Assembly: GCF_003171515.1 (NCBI RefSeq)
Contig: NC_089392.1
Coordinates: 124,001 to 188,000, forward strand
Length of the DNA: 64,000 bases
Source of the DNA: Pyrenophora tritici-repentis
Lineage: Eukaryota; Ascomycota; Dothideomycetes; Pleosporales; Pleosporaceae
Direction: 5' to 3'
The notes under the pieces were generated by a model, which saw only the letters and a list, made by a program, of their open reading frames with translations, made no database searches and was not told where the DNA came from. Positions 53,316 through 64,000 of the stretch are shown here, piece after piece (positions within the stretch are counted from its first letter, which is position 1; each line of letters starts with the position of its first letter). The translations under genes and the position numbers were made by a program.

Positions 53316-53514
53316 ATATGGATTCCTTTTTCTTTCTTTCATGCTGGCAATGGTCATACTCTGTGCGAATGGTATCGCCGCGGTCGTTGATTGTGAGTCT
53401 ACTCAATCGCTTGGAATCATCATAAAGCTACATACCAATCCTACCCCTTTTGCGCCTTCAAGCGTCAATCTCAATGTGATGTGCATCACTGACTTACCCC
53501 GAATAGATCAAAAT

Positions 53515-56277
53515 ATGCCCCCGTCAAGCCTACATTCACCGTGGCCTCTATTGCAAACACGATCGAAAAGCTCGGTCAACCACCCCTCCGCACGGCCGAA
53601 TATACATAGACCATCATTGAGCCACCTATACCCATCGTTCTCGCCAACTGGGTCCTCTATTCGAGCCTTCTCATTTGACACCCGTCCTCAGGTACATAGA
53701 ATGCCGGGAACGGACGGCCACGTTAAAGCGGCAGTTAAAGCGGCACGCGCAGACCATATCCGAGATATTGGCATGTTGAAAAGTGCGCTCAAGCAAGGCA
53801 TTACGAGCAGGCCTCTCCCTCCGAGTATGGAGGAAGTACGACAAAAGTATGGTTTGGACGGCCCCGAATTCAACGGGTACTGGTATCGAGCAGCAGATGC
53901 AGAGCTACGGCACCGCACAAGAACAGAATCTGCCGCAGTCCTTGAAAGAGCTGAACGCGCGTTGCAGGCGCGGCTAAAAGAGTTTGGGAAGGGTGTCACG
54001 TTGACCCACGAGGGTCTGATGGCAGAAGCTAGACAACTTGCGACGCAGGCTGCCCGCGAGAAACAGGCCGCCCCCTTTAAGCGACACCAAATGATCACCA
54101 TGGAAATCAAGAAAGTTCTACAGGAGGTCACGGTACCACAGGAGCATGTGAGGGTGCTCAAGGGCCTTCGCTCGAGGATTTCAGAATTGGAACATATCAT
54201 GGAGCGGATCGCGGGCAAGGGACTAACAGCTGACGAGGCTTCTGAGACATACGGATATGGTCTTCCTGGAATTGATCCGCGGAACAAAGCTCAATTCATG
54301 ACAGGAAAAGAAAAGCCGACTCTTGAGGAGATTGAAAACTTCCAGAAGATGATGCAATCATCTACATCTGAGCCTGTCCCCACAAAGATCCAGCAGATCC
54401 AACACCTGCTCGATATGTACAGGCAACAGGCCGCTGATGTCGAGGACGAGACACAGAGGCTCAAGGATATTAGAATTCGAAGGGAACAAGTACTTAGCAG
54501 GAGGCGCGAGTTGTTGGAACAAATGAAGGCGCAGAAAGAGAAGGTGAAGGAAACCGAGCGTGCTGCCAAGGCTAAGAAGAAAGGTCCGGCAAGAGGCGAC
54601 GTGGATGCTATATTGGCGGAAGCATTGAGAAGGCAAAAGAAAGACACTCCGGAGACATTGCCTGATCGGGGTGTATCGGAACTGGAGGGTGTTGAGCCCA
54701 TTTTTCAGTCAGTGACCCAAGCCGACGAAGACACTCTGAGTCCAATCAGGAAACCCGGTCTAGAATCTCTCAGGGTGTTGAAACCGCGAGAAACGCGCGA
54801 TACTGCTGCGAAGGATGAGAACGTTCTCGCCGACCCAATCATGGATAAATCGGATACCTACACAGCTCCCACGGCGAGTACCGTCAGCCAGCCACCGAAA
54901 GTCAATGAGAACATCTTCCCATCCACAGCATCCGACATCTTCGCCGTCACGGAATCCCCTCCACCCAAACCATACATCTCGCCCTTCCTCGGCCTCAGCA
55001 CAAGACCCCTACACAAACCAAGCAACGACCTCCGCCTCGACGTCACCCCCGCGGGCTTCGTCCCCATTGACGAAAACCTCGTCGTCACCTTCGAAGCCGG
55101 CGTCCCCCACCTCCAAGCCCAAGTCCTCGAAATGCGTAACCGCCTGAAACACGCCTACCCGCGCATCGACAGCCTCCCTTACGACGTCTGGAAGAGCGAG
55201 AACCGACGCACTCTCCAAACCTGGCTGAGGATCCTTGTCCGCAAATGGCAGACGCGCTTCGACGACGTGGAAAAGTCTGGGCGAGTCGCCAAGAAGGCGA
55301 TGAGGGATGTGAGGGTGGAAAATGTGCTGGATGAAATGGTGCGGGATCATGATCTTGATAATGAGGCGGCGGAGCGCATGGCCATGCGGTGGTATGAGAT
55401 TTTTGGTCATAGGGGGAGTATGACGGGGGATGCGGAGGGGAGGATTGATCGCGAGGAATTGCATGCTGGGGGGTTGGACTTTTTGCTCCATGAGAGTGAG
55501 GGTGTGGCGGAGAAGGCGGTGGTGGTGGGTCCGTTGGAGACGAAGATGCCGGTGGTGTCGAGCACAGTAGGTCCATTGGAAACGAAGATGCCAGAGGTAT
55601 CGAGCAGTGGGGGTTCTGTGGTCAACGCTTCGTCGGGTACTCTGTCTATGCTCCGCGTAGGAGGGGGTCGAAGGATGTATTCCACAACCTCACAACCACC
55701 ACCTTCATCGACTCCAAACCCAAACGAAAAAACCACCACACCACCCTCACTCCCCCACCTCACACCCACCGGCACCGCGCACATGATATCTGTCACCCCC
55801 AAACCACCCACCTCCCGCACCGCCATCGCCACCGGAAAAGTGTCCTTCACAAACGCCACGCCCCTCACGCTCATCCACTCCAACGCCGCGAAAAAAGGTG
55901 ATGTACTAGGTGTATCCCGCATCGCGGGCATCATGGCGGCGAAGAAATGTTCGGATTTGGTGCCGTTGTGTCATCCCATTGCGCTTACGCATGTTGGTGT
56001 TGAGGTTGTGACTTTTGGGGCTGGTGGCGAGGGAGGTGGAAGTAAGGATGGGGGATTTGGTGGTGTGAATATCGAGGCAAAAGTACAGTGTGTAGGTCCC
56101 ACGGGTGTGGAGATGGAGGCATTAACGGCGGTTATGGGCGCGGCGCTTAGTGTGGTTGATATGTGTAAGGCGGTTGATAAGGGTCAGAGGATTGAGGATG
56201 TTAGGGTTGTTGCGAAGGAAGGGGGAGGAGTGGGGGGTGGAGGGAGGAGGGGTGGAGGAGTTTGGGGGAGTAAGTAG
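53515..56277 (+). CDS. Large coiled-coil region fused to MoaC (cPMP synthase)
   Basis: 920 residues if started at ATG 53515; the frame is open to 53305. Residues 1-60 are Ser/Arg-rich and mitochondrial-presequence-like. About 60-600 is a charged helical/coiled-coil protein (KVLQEVTVPQEHVRVLKGLR; EQMKAQKEKVKETERAAKAK) and a conserved-looking block (TFEAGVPHLQAQVLEMRNRL, WLRILVRKWQTRFDDV) that I cannot name. The last 170 residues are MoaC: GKVSFTNATPLTLIHSNAAK, GIMAAKKCSDLVPLCHPIAL, GPTGVEMEALTAVMGAALSV, DMCKAVDKGQRIEDV. MoaC completes cPMP in the matrix. Either a separate gene or the 3' half of a MoaA-MoaC fusion. Confidence 0.85.
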   Translation: MPPSSLHSPWPLLQTRSKSSVNHPSARPNIHRPSLSHLYPSFSPTGSSIRAFSFDTRPQVHRMPGTDGHVKAAVKAARADHIRDIGMLKSALKQGITSRPLPPSMEEVRQKYGLDGPEFNGYWYRAADAELRHRTRTESAAVLERAERALQARLKEFGKGVTLTHEGLMAEARQLATQAAREKQAAPFKRHQMITMEIKKVLQEVTVPQEHVRVLKGLRSRISELEHIMERIAGKGLTADEASETYGYGLPGIDPRNKAQFMTGKEKPTLEEIENFQKMMQSSTSEPVPTKIQQIQHLLDMYRQQAADVEDETQRLKDIRIRREQVLSRRRELLEQMKAQKEKVKETERAAKAKKKGPARGDVDAILAEALRRQKKDTPETLPDRGVSELEGVEPIFQSVTQADEDTLSPIRKPGLESLRVLKPRETRDTAAKDENVLADPIMDKSDTYTAPTASTVSQPPKVNENIFPSTASDIFAVTESPPPKPYISPFLGLSTRPLHKPSNDLRLDVTPAGFVPIDENLVVTFEAGVPHLQAQVLEMRNRLKHAYPRIDSLPYDVWKSENRRTLQTWLRILVRKWQTRFDDVEKSGRVAKKAMRDVRVENVLDEMVRDHDLDNEAAERMAMRWYEIFGHRGSMTGDAEGRIDREELHAGGLDFLLHESEGVAEKAVVVGPLETKMPVVSSTVGPLETKMPEVSSSGGSVVNASSGTLSMLRVGGGRRMYSTTSQPPPSSTPNPNEKTTTPPSLPHLTPTGTAHMISVTPKPPTSRTAIATGKVSFTNATPLTLIHSNAAKKGDVLGVSRIAGIMAAKKCSDLVPLCHPIALTHVGVEVVTFGAGGEGGGSKDGGFGGVNIEAKVQCVGPTGVEMEALTAVMGAALSVVDMCKAVDKGQRIEDVRVVAKEGGGVGGGGRRGGGVWGSK

Positions 56278-56541
56278 ATTTTTTGTTTGAGTGAGTGAGT
56301 GAGTGAAGATGAGAGGGGGGGTGTTTGTATTTGTATGGTGGAAAGGAGAGGTGAGGGTGTAGGATAGTGTGTAGTGTGTAGTGGTATTCTAAAAAGCGAA
56401 TTATTCGATCTCTCTTCCTTATACCTACTTTTTTCCAATAACAAGTTGTAACAATAATCTAAACAGAATCAACCAAAACTCTCCCCTCTTTATTAACAAA
56501 CCTAACCCCCTTCATCTCCCCACCATCCCTACCCTTCACAC

Positions 56542-58952
56542 TCACCCAACCAACAACACCCCGTCCATCCCACCCAAAATCCACAACCCCACCCCTCGAA
56601 CCACCAACCCCTTCACCCTCCCCCCACCCCAACTCCCCGGTATCGCCGGCCCCAAAACCACCGTCCTCTCCGCCTCCCCATCCCTACCAACTTCCGCACC
56701 CGGCAAATCCACAACCAGCATCCCCAACACCGCGCCGCCAAACCCAAAATTCCCATCAATCTGAAACGGAATCTTATCCCCAAAATACATGCTCAATCCA
56801 TTCGGCGCCCAATTCGTTTCAATCGCAAAGCGCAACTCCCAATGCGCGTGTTCGGTGTCATTGAGGCGAGCCCAGCAGGCGCTACGCCAGACTTTAGCCC
56901 ACGCGGAGTTTCCATCGGGGCCTTTGCCCGGGCCGCGGGATATGAGTTTTTGCCTGACGGCGGACGCGATGGTGGCGTTGGAATAGCCGTGTTGGAGGGC
57001 GGAGAGGGAGAATCCGGGGTGCCAGCCTACGAGTTCGGAGAGGTGGCGGTGGGTGTCGTTGGGGCGGTCGTAGGTGTAGCTGTCTGGGATTTTCCATTCT
57101 TTGATTTGAGAGAAGGAGCCAGTGTGGAAGCCTTTATCCAGACGGTGTAGCGAAGATGTCAGATTGGTTAGGAACACGGTATCTGGGTCGGCGACTGTGG
57201 GCTGCACAGCTAGTATAGAGTGAAAAACTTGGTGGATGAGTTGTTGATAATGCGCACATCCGAATGTCGTTCCACCGTGTTCGGGGCTGTTACACGGGTT
57301 CACTACTAGACTGCCGTCTTTGTAATACCCGTCTTGTTGGAGTTGATCGAGCCAGAACATGGCGACGCCTTTGAGTAACGGGTACCCTTGTTTAAGTAGC
57401 CATGTGGCGTTGCGACTGTAATCCCAGTGGTCGAAAACGTGTTGCATCATCCACGCGGCTGCGATGGGGTAGTTTGCCCATTCCGCCGCGCTCTTCATGG
57501 CCGTGTGGCCGAAGATGTTCATCTCGTTGTGGACGACCCAGCCGGGCGCGTTGTATAAGAGTGTGGCTGTTTCGGCACCGCGCGGCATCCACGTGTCGGT
57601 CATGTAGTCCCAAAGTGGGGATTGCAGGTCCGTGAGCCCGGTTTGGTCTGATGTCCAGTGGTTCATTTGGAAGTTGATGTTGGCGTGGTAGTCGGCCGAC
57701 CAATCTGTTTCGAGACCTTCGCTCCAGCGGCCTTGGAGGTTGGGTGGCAGGGAGCCTGGGCGCGAGCTGGAGATGAAGAGGTAGCGGGAGTTTTCCATGA
57801 GGAGGCTTTCTAGGTAGGGGTCTCCGCTGGTGTTGTTTACGGTGTATCGATTGATGAGCTCGGATGTTTGGGTTTGGGAGGAGTTAAGTGGGTCTGGGAG
57901 AGACAGTTCGAAGAGTCCCGTGAGAGCTGTAAAGTCGTCGATATGGCGGCCGCGTAGTTGATCGAGTGTTTTTGTAGCGGCTTTGAGGGTGGTGGCTTCA
58001 ACTATTAGTGCTGGGTCTTCGCCACGGAAGGAATAGTTGTGCTCTGCTGTTCCTTTCTTTGCGTCGTAGTTTGTCCCAGCGCCAATTACAATGCTGACGC
58101 TTTTTGTGCCACTGCGAGGGGCGATGCTCAAGAGACCAGTATTTTCGTCGCATGAAACGTCAGTGTTGGAATTGGACACCACACGTGCAATGGAGTCGTA
58201 TCGCATTCCCTCTGGTGGACCGAGCTGGGTAACGCCCCGTAATCTCAGATGCGCCGGCTTTGTAGTGTCCCCCTCTACGCAAGTAACATTCTGCAGCTGC
58301 GGCGAGACTAATACGTTATCCAGTGTTACCTCCAATGGTGGTACATCGCCTGCACCCGTGGACTGGACGGTATATACACAAACCTGGTCTGGAAATGAGC
58401 AGAATCCAGTAGTTTCCAGATCATTGCCATTCGCAATAAACGTAGTTGTGTGGGTGCCAGTGCTCATATCGAGCTTACGGGTATAGTTTGAAACAATATC
58501 ACTGCTCAACGAGGGAATTTTGACAGTCAGATTTCCCAGGACTTGATAAGATCCATAGTTGTCGTTGGACCCAAGCAGGGCCGACACATTGCCCGTGCCA
58601 TTTGTGAAGATCCAATCACGGATACCAGGAAGTGCTGAGGCAATTAAGGTGTGTGGGTTTCCGCCTGTATAGTTCTACGTAGTGTCAGCTCCATTCGCCT
58701 TTAATAGACGAATTTCAAGCTCACAGATATGTTGAAAGGTCCTCCCGACCAGAGACTATCAAGATTCAAGGTGAGTGTCTCCGCTGCTGGAGGGCCAACT
58801 GGCATCGCACCGAGCCGGCCATTGCCCAAAGGATAGGTAGTTCGGTAGATGTCACGAGCGTCGGCTGGGGATGTAGACCATAGTGTTTTACCACTGGCTG
58901 ACTGGATAATAGGTGCTAGGAAGCATGCGAACGAAGTCAATTTGGGTGGCAT
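56542..58952 (-). CDS. Secreted glycoside hydrolase family 95 (alpha-L-fucosidase type)
   Basis: Two exons (58952-58725, 58674-56542; 50-bp intron), 786 residues. Signal peptide (KLTSFACFLAPIIQSASG), then the GH95 start TTYPLGNGRLGAMPVG and NLDSLWSGGPF. In the (alpha/alpha)6 barrel: ENSRYLFISSSRPGSLPPNL, NINFQMNHW, NPCNSPEHGG and HTGSFSQIKEW. A C-terminal SAWAKVWRSACWARL and FQIDGNFGFGGAV complete the typical order. The family hydrolyses fucosyl (sometimes galactosyl) links in plant xyloglucan, consistent with a plant-associated life. Convergent with the MoaC gene. An in-frame ATG 12 codons upstream exists, but 58952 gives the better signal peptide. Confidence 0.93.
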
Positions 58953-59369
58953 TATCACTGAGGATCTTGCAGATTGCAATCTTGTCACACGAAGATTTCA
59001 CTAGCAGCAGCGTAGCATTATGTAGACCCCGCAAATCGTATCTTGCTGTATGTACTGGGACAAGTTGCGGGGAAGTACCTAGGTGTAATGGATGGGTACA
59101 TCTACATGCCGATCGCAGTGGAGATTCTCCGTCGGCGGTCGTCCAAAGCAGTTCCTCCGCTTCAGATTCGGAAGACGATCCGCATTCCATGATGGACCCA
59201 TGTCGTCTGTGTTGAAGTTGGATGGAACTGGAGCGAGAGAGATGTGGTGGGAGGGGTCGTGCCAAGGCCATCGGCGTTTTGATGGACCGAAGCCACGCTA
59301 AGTTTGGGGGACGATGATTCCATGATGCAGTAGCCGTTACGCTTTGCAATTGCGGCCACACAAAGCAAG

Positions 59370-60956
59370 ATGAGGACGCCTTACACGTGCAGACAATGTC
59401 TGTCGCTGTTAAGGAAACCTGGAATGCAATTACGACCCTCGCAGAGCCTTAGACCCTTCGCCCAGAATGCCGTGTCGCAACGCAATCACTCGACCAAAAG
59501 TCCAGCACCACCTAAGCTGGCCCTGCCGAAACGAAGTCTGTCTACTACACCAAGCCGGGCTTTTGATAAAGCATTCGAACCATATGACTACATCGATCCC
59601 GAGGGTAACCGGCGGACGCTGGTCTTGACCGAAGATAACCTGTTCAACTCCTTCACCAACTCACCCATACCGCAAATACGCAAACGCGCAGCTTTCATGC
59701 GCCAACATGCATACTGTCCACACCCATCGCATAAGCCGACGCGCGCACCCAATAACCCCATGGACCTCGAAGCTCGCAAATCATCTGAAAATGGCGCTCC
59801 GCCCGCGCACGTAGACTTTGAATGCCCCGATTGCGGTATCCCTGTGTACTGCTGCGAAGAACACTGGGCGGACGACTACGAGGCTCATTTGGAGGTATGC
59901 GACGTGTTGAGACAGAGCAATGAGGATGATCACGACTTGAGGAGCGGGCGTTTCTTCAAGGAGTTTCAGTTTGCTGAACCGCAAATGGAGGAAATCTTGG
60001 TCAACATGACGAGTTGGGATACATATCTGTATACGAGGGACTATGATGCCTTGAATGACGACCGGGAGATGAGACAGGCAACTAAGCTGTTGTCATATCC
60101 GATGACGATTGCAAGCGTCCTAAACGAGCTGAGTCCGTACAACATCCGCAAGAATGGACGCATGACACCAGAGGGCTTGAAGAGCTTCAGCGGTAAGTAA
60201 GCCCATCGCAATGATTCACACCATACTAACAACCAGATAGCCCTCCGGCACACCCTCCACCCCCCTCGTACAGGCGGCGGTAACGACTGGAAGAACGCGC
60301 GCATTGCCCCACCCGCCGTCCGTCTCTTCATCCTCGGCGCACGCGCAGAATCCTCGCTCCCCCGCGAAACCTGGATGCAACTATCCTACCTCTTCCACCG
60401 CGTGCAATTCTCCCTCAACTTCATTGGACCGGAAAGCATGGCAAACCGCGAAAAGGAACTTCCCCTCCCCGAGCGCACACCCCTCAATCCTTTCGGCGCC
60501 GTCATCGAAGACCGCATTAGCAGCTCGATGAAAATCAGCACTTTTGTCGAATACTTCCACAACATTCACAAGACGGGTTATTTTTACCCTTACGACCCTT
60601 ACTTTGACTGCTTCGTTGTTTTCCACCCCGGTTTTGGCAATCCGGCTTCCGCACATGAGTGGGAGGAAACTCTACCCCTCCTTCTCGAGACTAAAGTTCC
60701 TATCATCGCGACTGGATATTCGCCCGGAGATATGCAACAGGATGTTGACTTTTTGAACAAGCGTTTCGGAAATGAAATGGACGTTTTGCTCGAGCCGGGT
60801 GAGAATCTGTTTAGGAGTCTGAGGTGGGATCTTAACGATCTTGATCCTCATGATGTCACGTGTAGTAATTGGGGCGTGTATGCTTTCCGCGGTAAGCGGT
60901 ATGAGACTACGAAGAAGGAAGAGGAGAAGGAGGTGCATAGTGATCGAACTGCGTAG
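59370..60956 (+). CDS. Mss51-like mitochondrial translation activator
   Basis: Two exons (59370-60192, 60241-60956), 512 residues. The N-terminus is Arg/Ser-rich and presequence-like (CRQCLSLLRKPGMQLRPSQS). A Cys/His zinc-binding segment (YCPHPSHKP..FECPDCGIPVYCCEEHW..HLEVC) of MYND type follows, then the Mss51 core with LFILGARAESSLPRETWMQL, FIGPE and DCFVVFHPGFGNPASAHEW. In yeast, Mss51 activates COX1 mRNA translation and couples it to complex IV assembly; a matching role in mitochondria is inferred. The C-terminus is acidic and Lys-rich. The intron has a clean GTAAGT donor and CTAAC branch. Confidence 0.9.
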
Positions 60957-61398
60957 GTGAGTGTGTAAATGTGTAGATATGTATAGTACTTCTGCATCTT
61001 GTGTTTGTGGACTTGCAACATTGTACGGCCGAGGCGATTACCGTGATGTGCATGATGGGAATGATTTTGGAGATTAGATGATATGTTCCGTTTTTGGTAG
61101 GATCCGAAATCGTTTCGCTTTTCAATACACCAGTTATGGCATTCAACTGTGACATCTTTGAAACGATACACTCAGACATCAAGTTCACATTCGCATTCAC
61201 GTTCACGATACACATCCCACAAAGTTTAACGTTATGTTATTTCATTCCATTCATCCATTCATCATCCCACCCAGATATCAACCTTGTGACTTGGCGACAT
61301 GTGATTCCATACTTGGTAGCTGACTTGGAGAGTTGTGACCATAGCAGGTAGTTGACTCGCGAGATGTGACCATAGTAGGTAGTACGTCTACTACCTCC

Positions 61399-61622
61399 CT
61401 ACTTCCGGCATCCCGGGGTGCAGAATCCGCCGTAGCAGTAGCATACGCCAGCGGCTTCGGCCTTTGCGTCGCGGACTTGGACTGAGGCGGGGTCGGCTGC
61501 ACGTGTTGTTAGTGCCTATATCGTGACAAGGTGTCCAAGATGATGCTTCACATACCAGCAGGAGCCGCAAGAGCAGCGCTGAAGAGAGCAGCGATAGCGA
61601 AGATCTGGACGGCGAATCTCAT
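61399..61622 (-). CDS. 54-residue secreted Cys-rich protein
   Basis: Two exons (61622-61556, 61496-61399) around a 59-bp GTATGT..GCAG intron. Signal peptide MRFAVQIFAIAALFSAALA, a short propeptide-like stretch with Lys/Arg, and a mature end with four Cys in 13 residues (CYCYGGFCTPGCRK), enough for two disulfides. No frame of 60 codons exists here, so an ORF-length screen misses it. Splice phase and signal peptide make it convincing. Such tiny Cys-rich secreted proteins act as effectors or antimicrobial peptides in fungi; activity here is unknown. A TATA-like TATAAG lies about 110 bp upstream of the ATG. Confidence 0.8.
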
Positions 61623-61639
61623 ATTTGCGGATTTGGACT

Positions 61640-63368
61640 GACTCGAAGATGGGAGTGTTGGATAAAGGAGGTAGAGGTAGAGGTGGAAGGTAAAGCCCTA
61701 TCTACGAGGACATACAGCCCTACTTATACCTTTCCCTCTCCTCCATCCTACTAGTTCACTCCTCCTTACTCCTCCGCGGGCCCCATCCTAGATTCACATA
61801 AGCCCCCTCTATCGATACTCCCAAGAGCGGTATTTTTCCCCCAACAGTGGCAACGAACTAGTCACGAGCCCGTTCCCGTCCATGGAGTTGCGCGCAATTA
61901 CCATATCTTTTCTCACTATATCCCCACCGACAAAGGATGCGCACATGAGCGCCCCACAAAGCCGTATCCGGGGGCCTAAGTACGGCTCTTGCACGTTGAT
62001 TATTTGGTTCGTGGCGTGCGGGTCACTGTCAGTGCCCTCAGCCTATGCATCTTCATCTTCTAGATGAAAGCGCACACAGTGGCGTGTGTTGGTGGCTTCA
62101 ACGGATTCGATACTAAGCATTCGATAAAGTAGAACGCCCCCCATCTTTGCATCCCGACTCCGTACCAATCATCTCAACATTCCCGTCGGGCGTAACTATC
62201 GAGATAACTGCCTCGGCGGTTCGTCCTCAAACGGCTATGCCGCTAAGGGTAGTGCTGGATGCCTTGCAGCACGCCAGAAGAAGCAAAGTGTTTTAGTGTC
62301 TGGCCTGAATGCGGGGATGGCACGCAGAATACCACACGATACGCCATCTGATCGTGCGCCGTCAACCCCGGATGTTGGCTTGGAAAGCGCGCCGGCCCGC
62401 ACTAGGGGGCTTAAGCCATTATAGTGCGCTATGGTCGGGTGGTTGGATGCGATTGCGGAGGTAAATGAGGGGCCGTGGTGGTGCTATGGGTTGACGTTGT
62501 CCGCACTTGGGAGTCCTGTCTCTTTTTACTCTTTTTGACCTTCCGTTTACCATCTCTTGCGACGTGCAGATGTATAGTGCTGCACCCCAGTGCTTCCTCG
62601 CGTGTTGTCTCCGATAGAATGGTTCGGGGGGATCCAGATACCAGGTTTAATGGACATGTTCACATCAACCAGGCTAGGGCTTCTCTTCGATCGCGCATTT
62701 GCTGCGTCCATGTCTTTCGGCTTCGGTAGATTTGGGTTCACGTCAGCCAGTGCCTGGTTAGTTGTGGTATCTGCAAAATATCCGAGTCGGCCTTGGGTAG
62801 AAGAACACATTTACTTGGAAAATTAAGACATGGGAAGAGGAATCCGAGATGGTATGCGGGTGTAGCCTAGAACATAAGGAAGTAGCCATCACCGCAAGTT
62901 TCAGCTTCGTAATCCATTGGCGCCGACTTCGCCAACTCCGCCTATCCCACATATTCGCATTCCTGGACGTTTGCCTTGGTACGTCCTACCATCCTGGAGT
63001 TAACAGCTTGATTGAAAGTGGACATAATGCACGCGTTTCCGACTGCTGACCTGAGCGCTGGTGATGTTGATGTGATTGGTCTTTATGACGTCATCCAGAC
63101 CAATCAGTCAGGTTGATCCTACACGAACCTTGACGACAATGCTTCGTTCGGTTTCTGCGAATATGCAGCGAGGTGACAAAGCAGACTGGTGATGTAAGCA
63201 GAGAACTGATCATGCTGTGAGTATACTAATCGGCATGTCTGGTACTTAAGGAACTGCGGGTAAGATCAAGTTGTGCTTCCTGCATCACCTTGATCCTAGC
63301 TACTTTCCAACTGTCGAGTCTAAAGAATCTCCAAATCACAAATATCACTCTTGAAAAACGAAACCATC
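61640..63368. other. Intergenic region, no gene recognised
   Basis: About 1.7 kb. Short frames on both strands (for example 62475-62826) overlap each other and show no family features. Confidence 0.5.
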
Positions 63369-63976
63369 ATGACCGAAATGAGCAAGAAGATTGCACTACC
63401 ATCCGAAGGCGCACATGGCGACATCAACGGCACAGCCACAGCAACATGCTACTGCAGCACCGTCCAAATCAAGGTGCCAACCGAAGGCCCCGGTCTCGTA
63501 GACACCTTCATCTGCAACTGCACCGACTGTCGCAAAATCACCGCCAGGTACCCCCCATCCCATCCCACCCATCACCCGACCCCCACCCACTAACCCAACC
63601 GTCCCCCAGCATGTTCGCCTCCAACTTCATAGTCAAAAACACCCATTTTGAACACCTTCGCAGCGAAGACAAAATCACCCGCTTCAAACAAAATGCCACG
63701 ATCGGAACCGGCCAGTCCATGGAAAACAGCTTCTGCAGCGTCTGCGGCACGCTCATGTATAGACGCAGTAGCGGATCCCCCGGTTTAAGCATCCCGCGTA
63801 TTGGCACCGTTGATGATTTTGCGCTGCATGAGACAAAGTTTAAGCCGAGGGTTGAGGCGTTTGCGAAGGATCGGTGTGGGTGGTTGAAGGCGCCCGAGGT
63901 CGAGAGGCAGGTGGAAGGGGCGTATTATACGGGAGGGAAGGCATGGAAGAGCTCGCATGATGGGGTTGGGGGGTGA
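63369..63976 (+). CDS. GFA/CENP-V-family zinc protein
   Basis: Two exons (63369-63547, 63610-63976), 181 residues. The fold's zinc ligands are visible: CYCSTVQIKV, CNCTDCRKIT and SFCSVCGTLMYR, the pattern of glutathione-dependent formaldehyde-activating (GFA) enzymes. Typical C-terminal features include FKPRVEAFAKDRCGWLK. The family binds zinc in a beta-tent fold; members act on glutathione adducts or have unknown substrates, so an enzymatic role is inferred only. The intron is C-rich (62 bp), with a CTAAC branch. Confidence 0.88.
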
Positions 63977-64000
63977 TGGGGAGGTTGGGGAGAGTTCGTC

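Noticed and set aside
1..64000. tRNA or rRNA genes
   Set aside because: No cloverleaf box A/box B pattern or rRNA-like sequence was noticed on either strand; a tRNA scan would be decisive.

Overview
The window is nuclear DNA of a filamentous ascomycete. Genes have short (about 40-80 bp) GT..AG introns with CTAAC-like branch sites, transposons are of fungal type, one relic carries C-to-T style stop codons typical of RIP, and the gene content fits a mould (P450s, NLR, phytase, cnx-type molybdopterin genes). Pleosporales/Dothideomycetes is my guess, from overall character only.

Positions 1-14.3 kb are a nest of transposons. A RIP-degraded pogo/Fot-type transposase (minus strand) is broken into three pieces (2861-2944, 5556-5855, 13086-14269). 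A hAT element (2953-5547, perfect 8-bp target duplication) and a chromodomain-bearing Ty3/gypsy element (5861-13085, identical 208-bp LTRs, 5-bp duplication) are inserted in it, and the 3' end of a Ty1/copia element (1-2860) abuts it. The hAT element keeps only the transposase C-terminus. It carries a spliced histone H3-like gene and a second spliced gene of unknown function; three of their introns share the same sequence. This is the most unusual thing in the window.

Positions 14.3-19 kb hold a 158-bp hAT-type MITE and an intact second hAT element. Positions 20.1-28 kb hold a small metabolic cluster: glutathione S-transferase, O-methyltransferase and two tandem P450 paralogues with matching exon lengths, without a backbone synthase. 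Two pogo relics separate it from an SRPK-like kinase (29.3-30.7 kb) and a small secreted repeat protein (32.7 kb).

Positions 33.8-40.3 kb carry a divergent pair: a DUF6594-like membrane protein and an NLR (nucleoside phosphorylase-NACHT-ankyrin-ZZ finger). The NLR ankyrin array of near-identical 99-bp units has one in-frame stop. Immediately downstream a 227-bp inverted repeat pair brackets an intact pogo transposon (41.5-43.3 kb).

Positions 43.9-64 kb are ordinary gene-rich sequence: a RING-like protein, an amino-acid permease, a membrane-anchored phytase-type phosphatase, an unknown protein, the molybdopterin step-1 locus (MoaA then MoaC, where the MoaA terminal Gly-Gly-stop overlaps a splice donor), a GH95 fucosidase, an Mss51-like protein, a 54-residue Cys-rich secreted protein and a GFA-family protein. 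All exon joints were read by eye; reading-frame arithmetic closes in every gene for which exons are listed.
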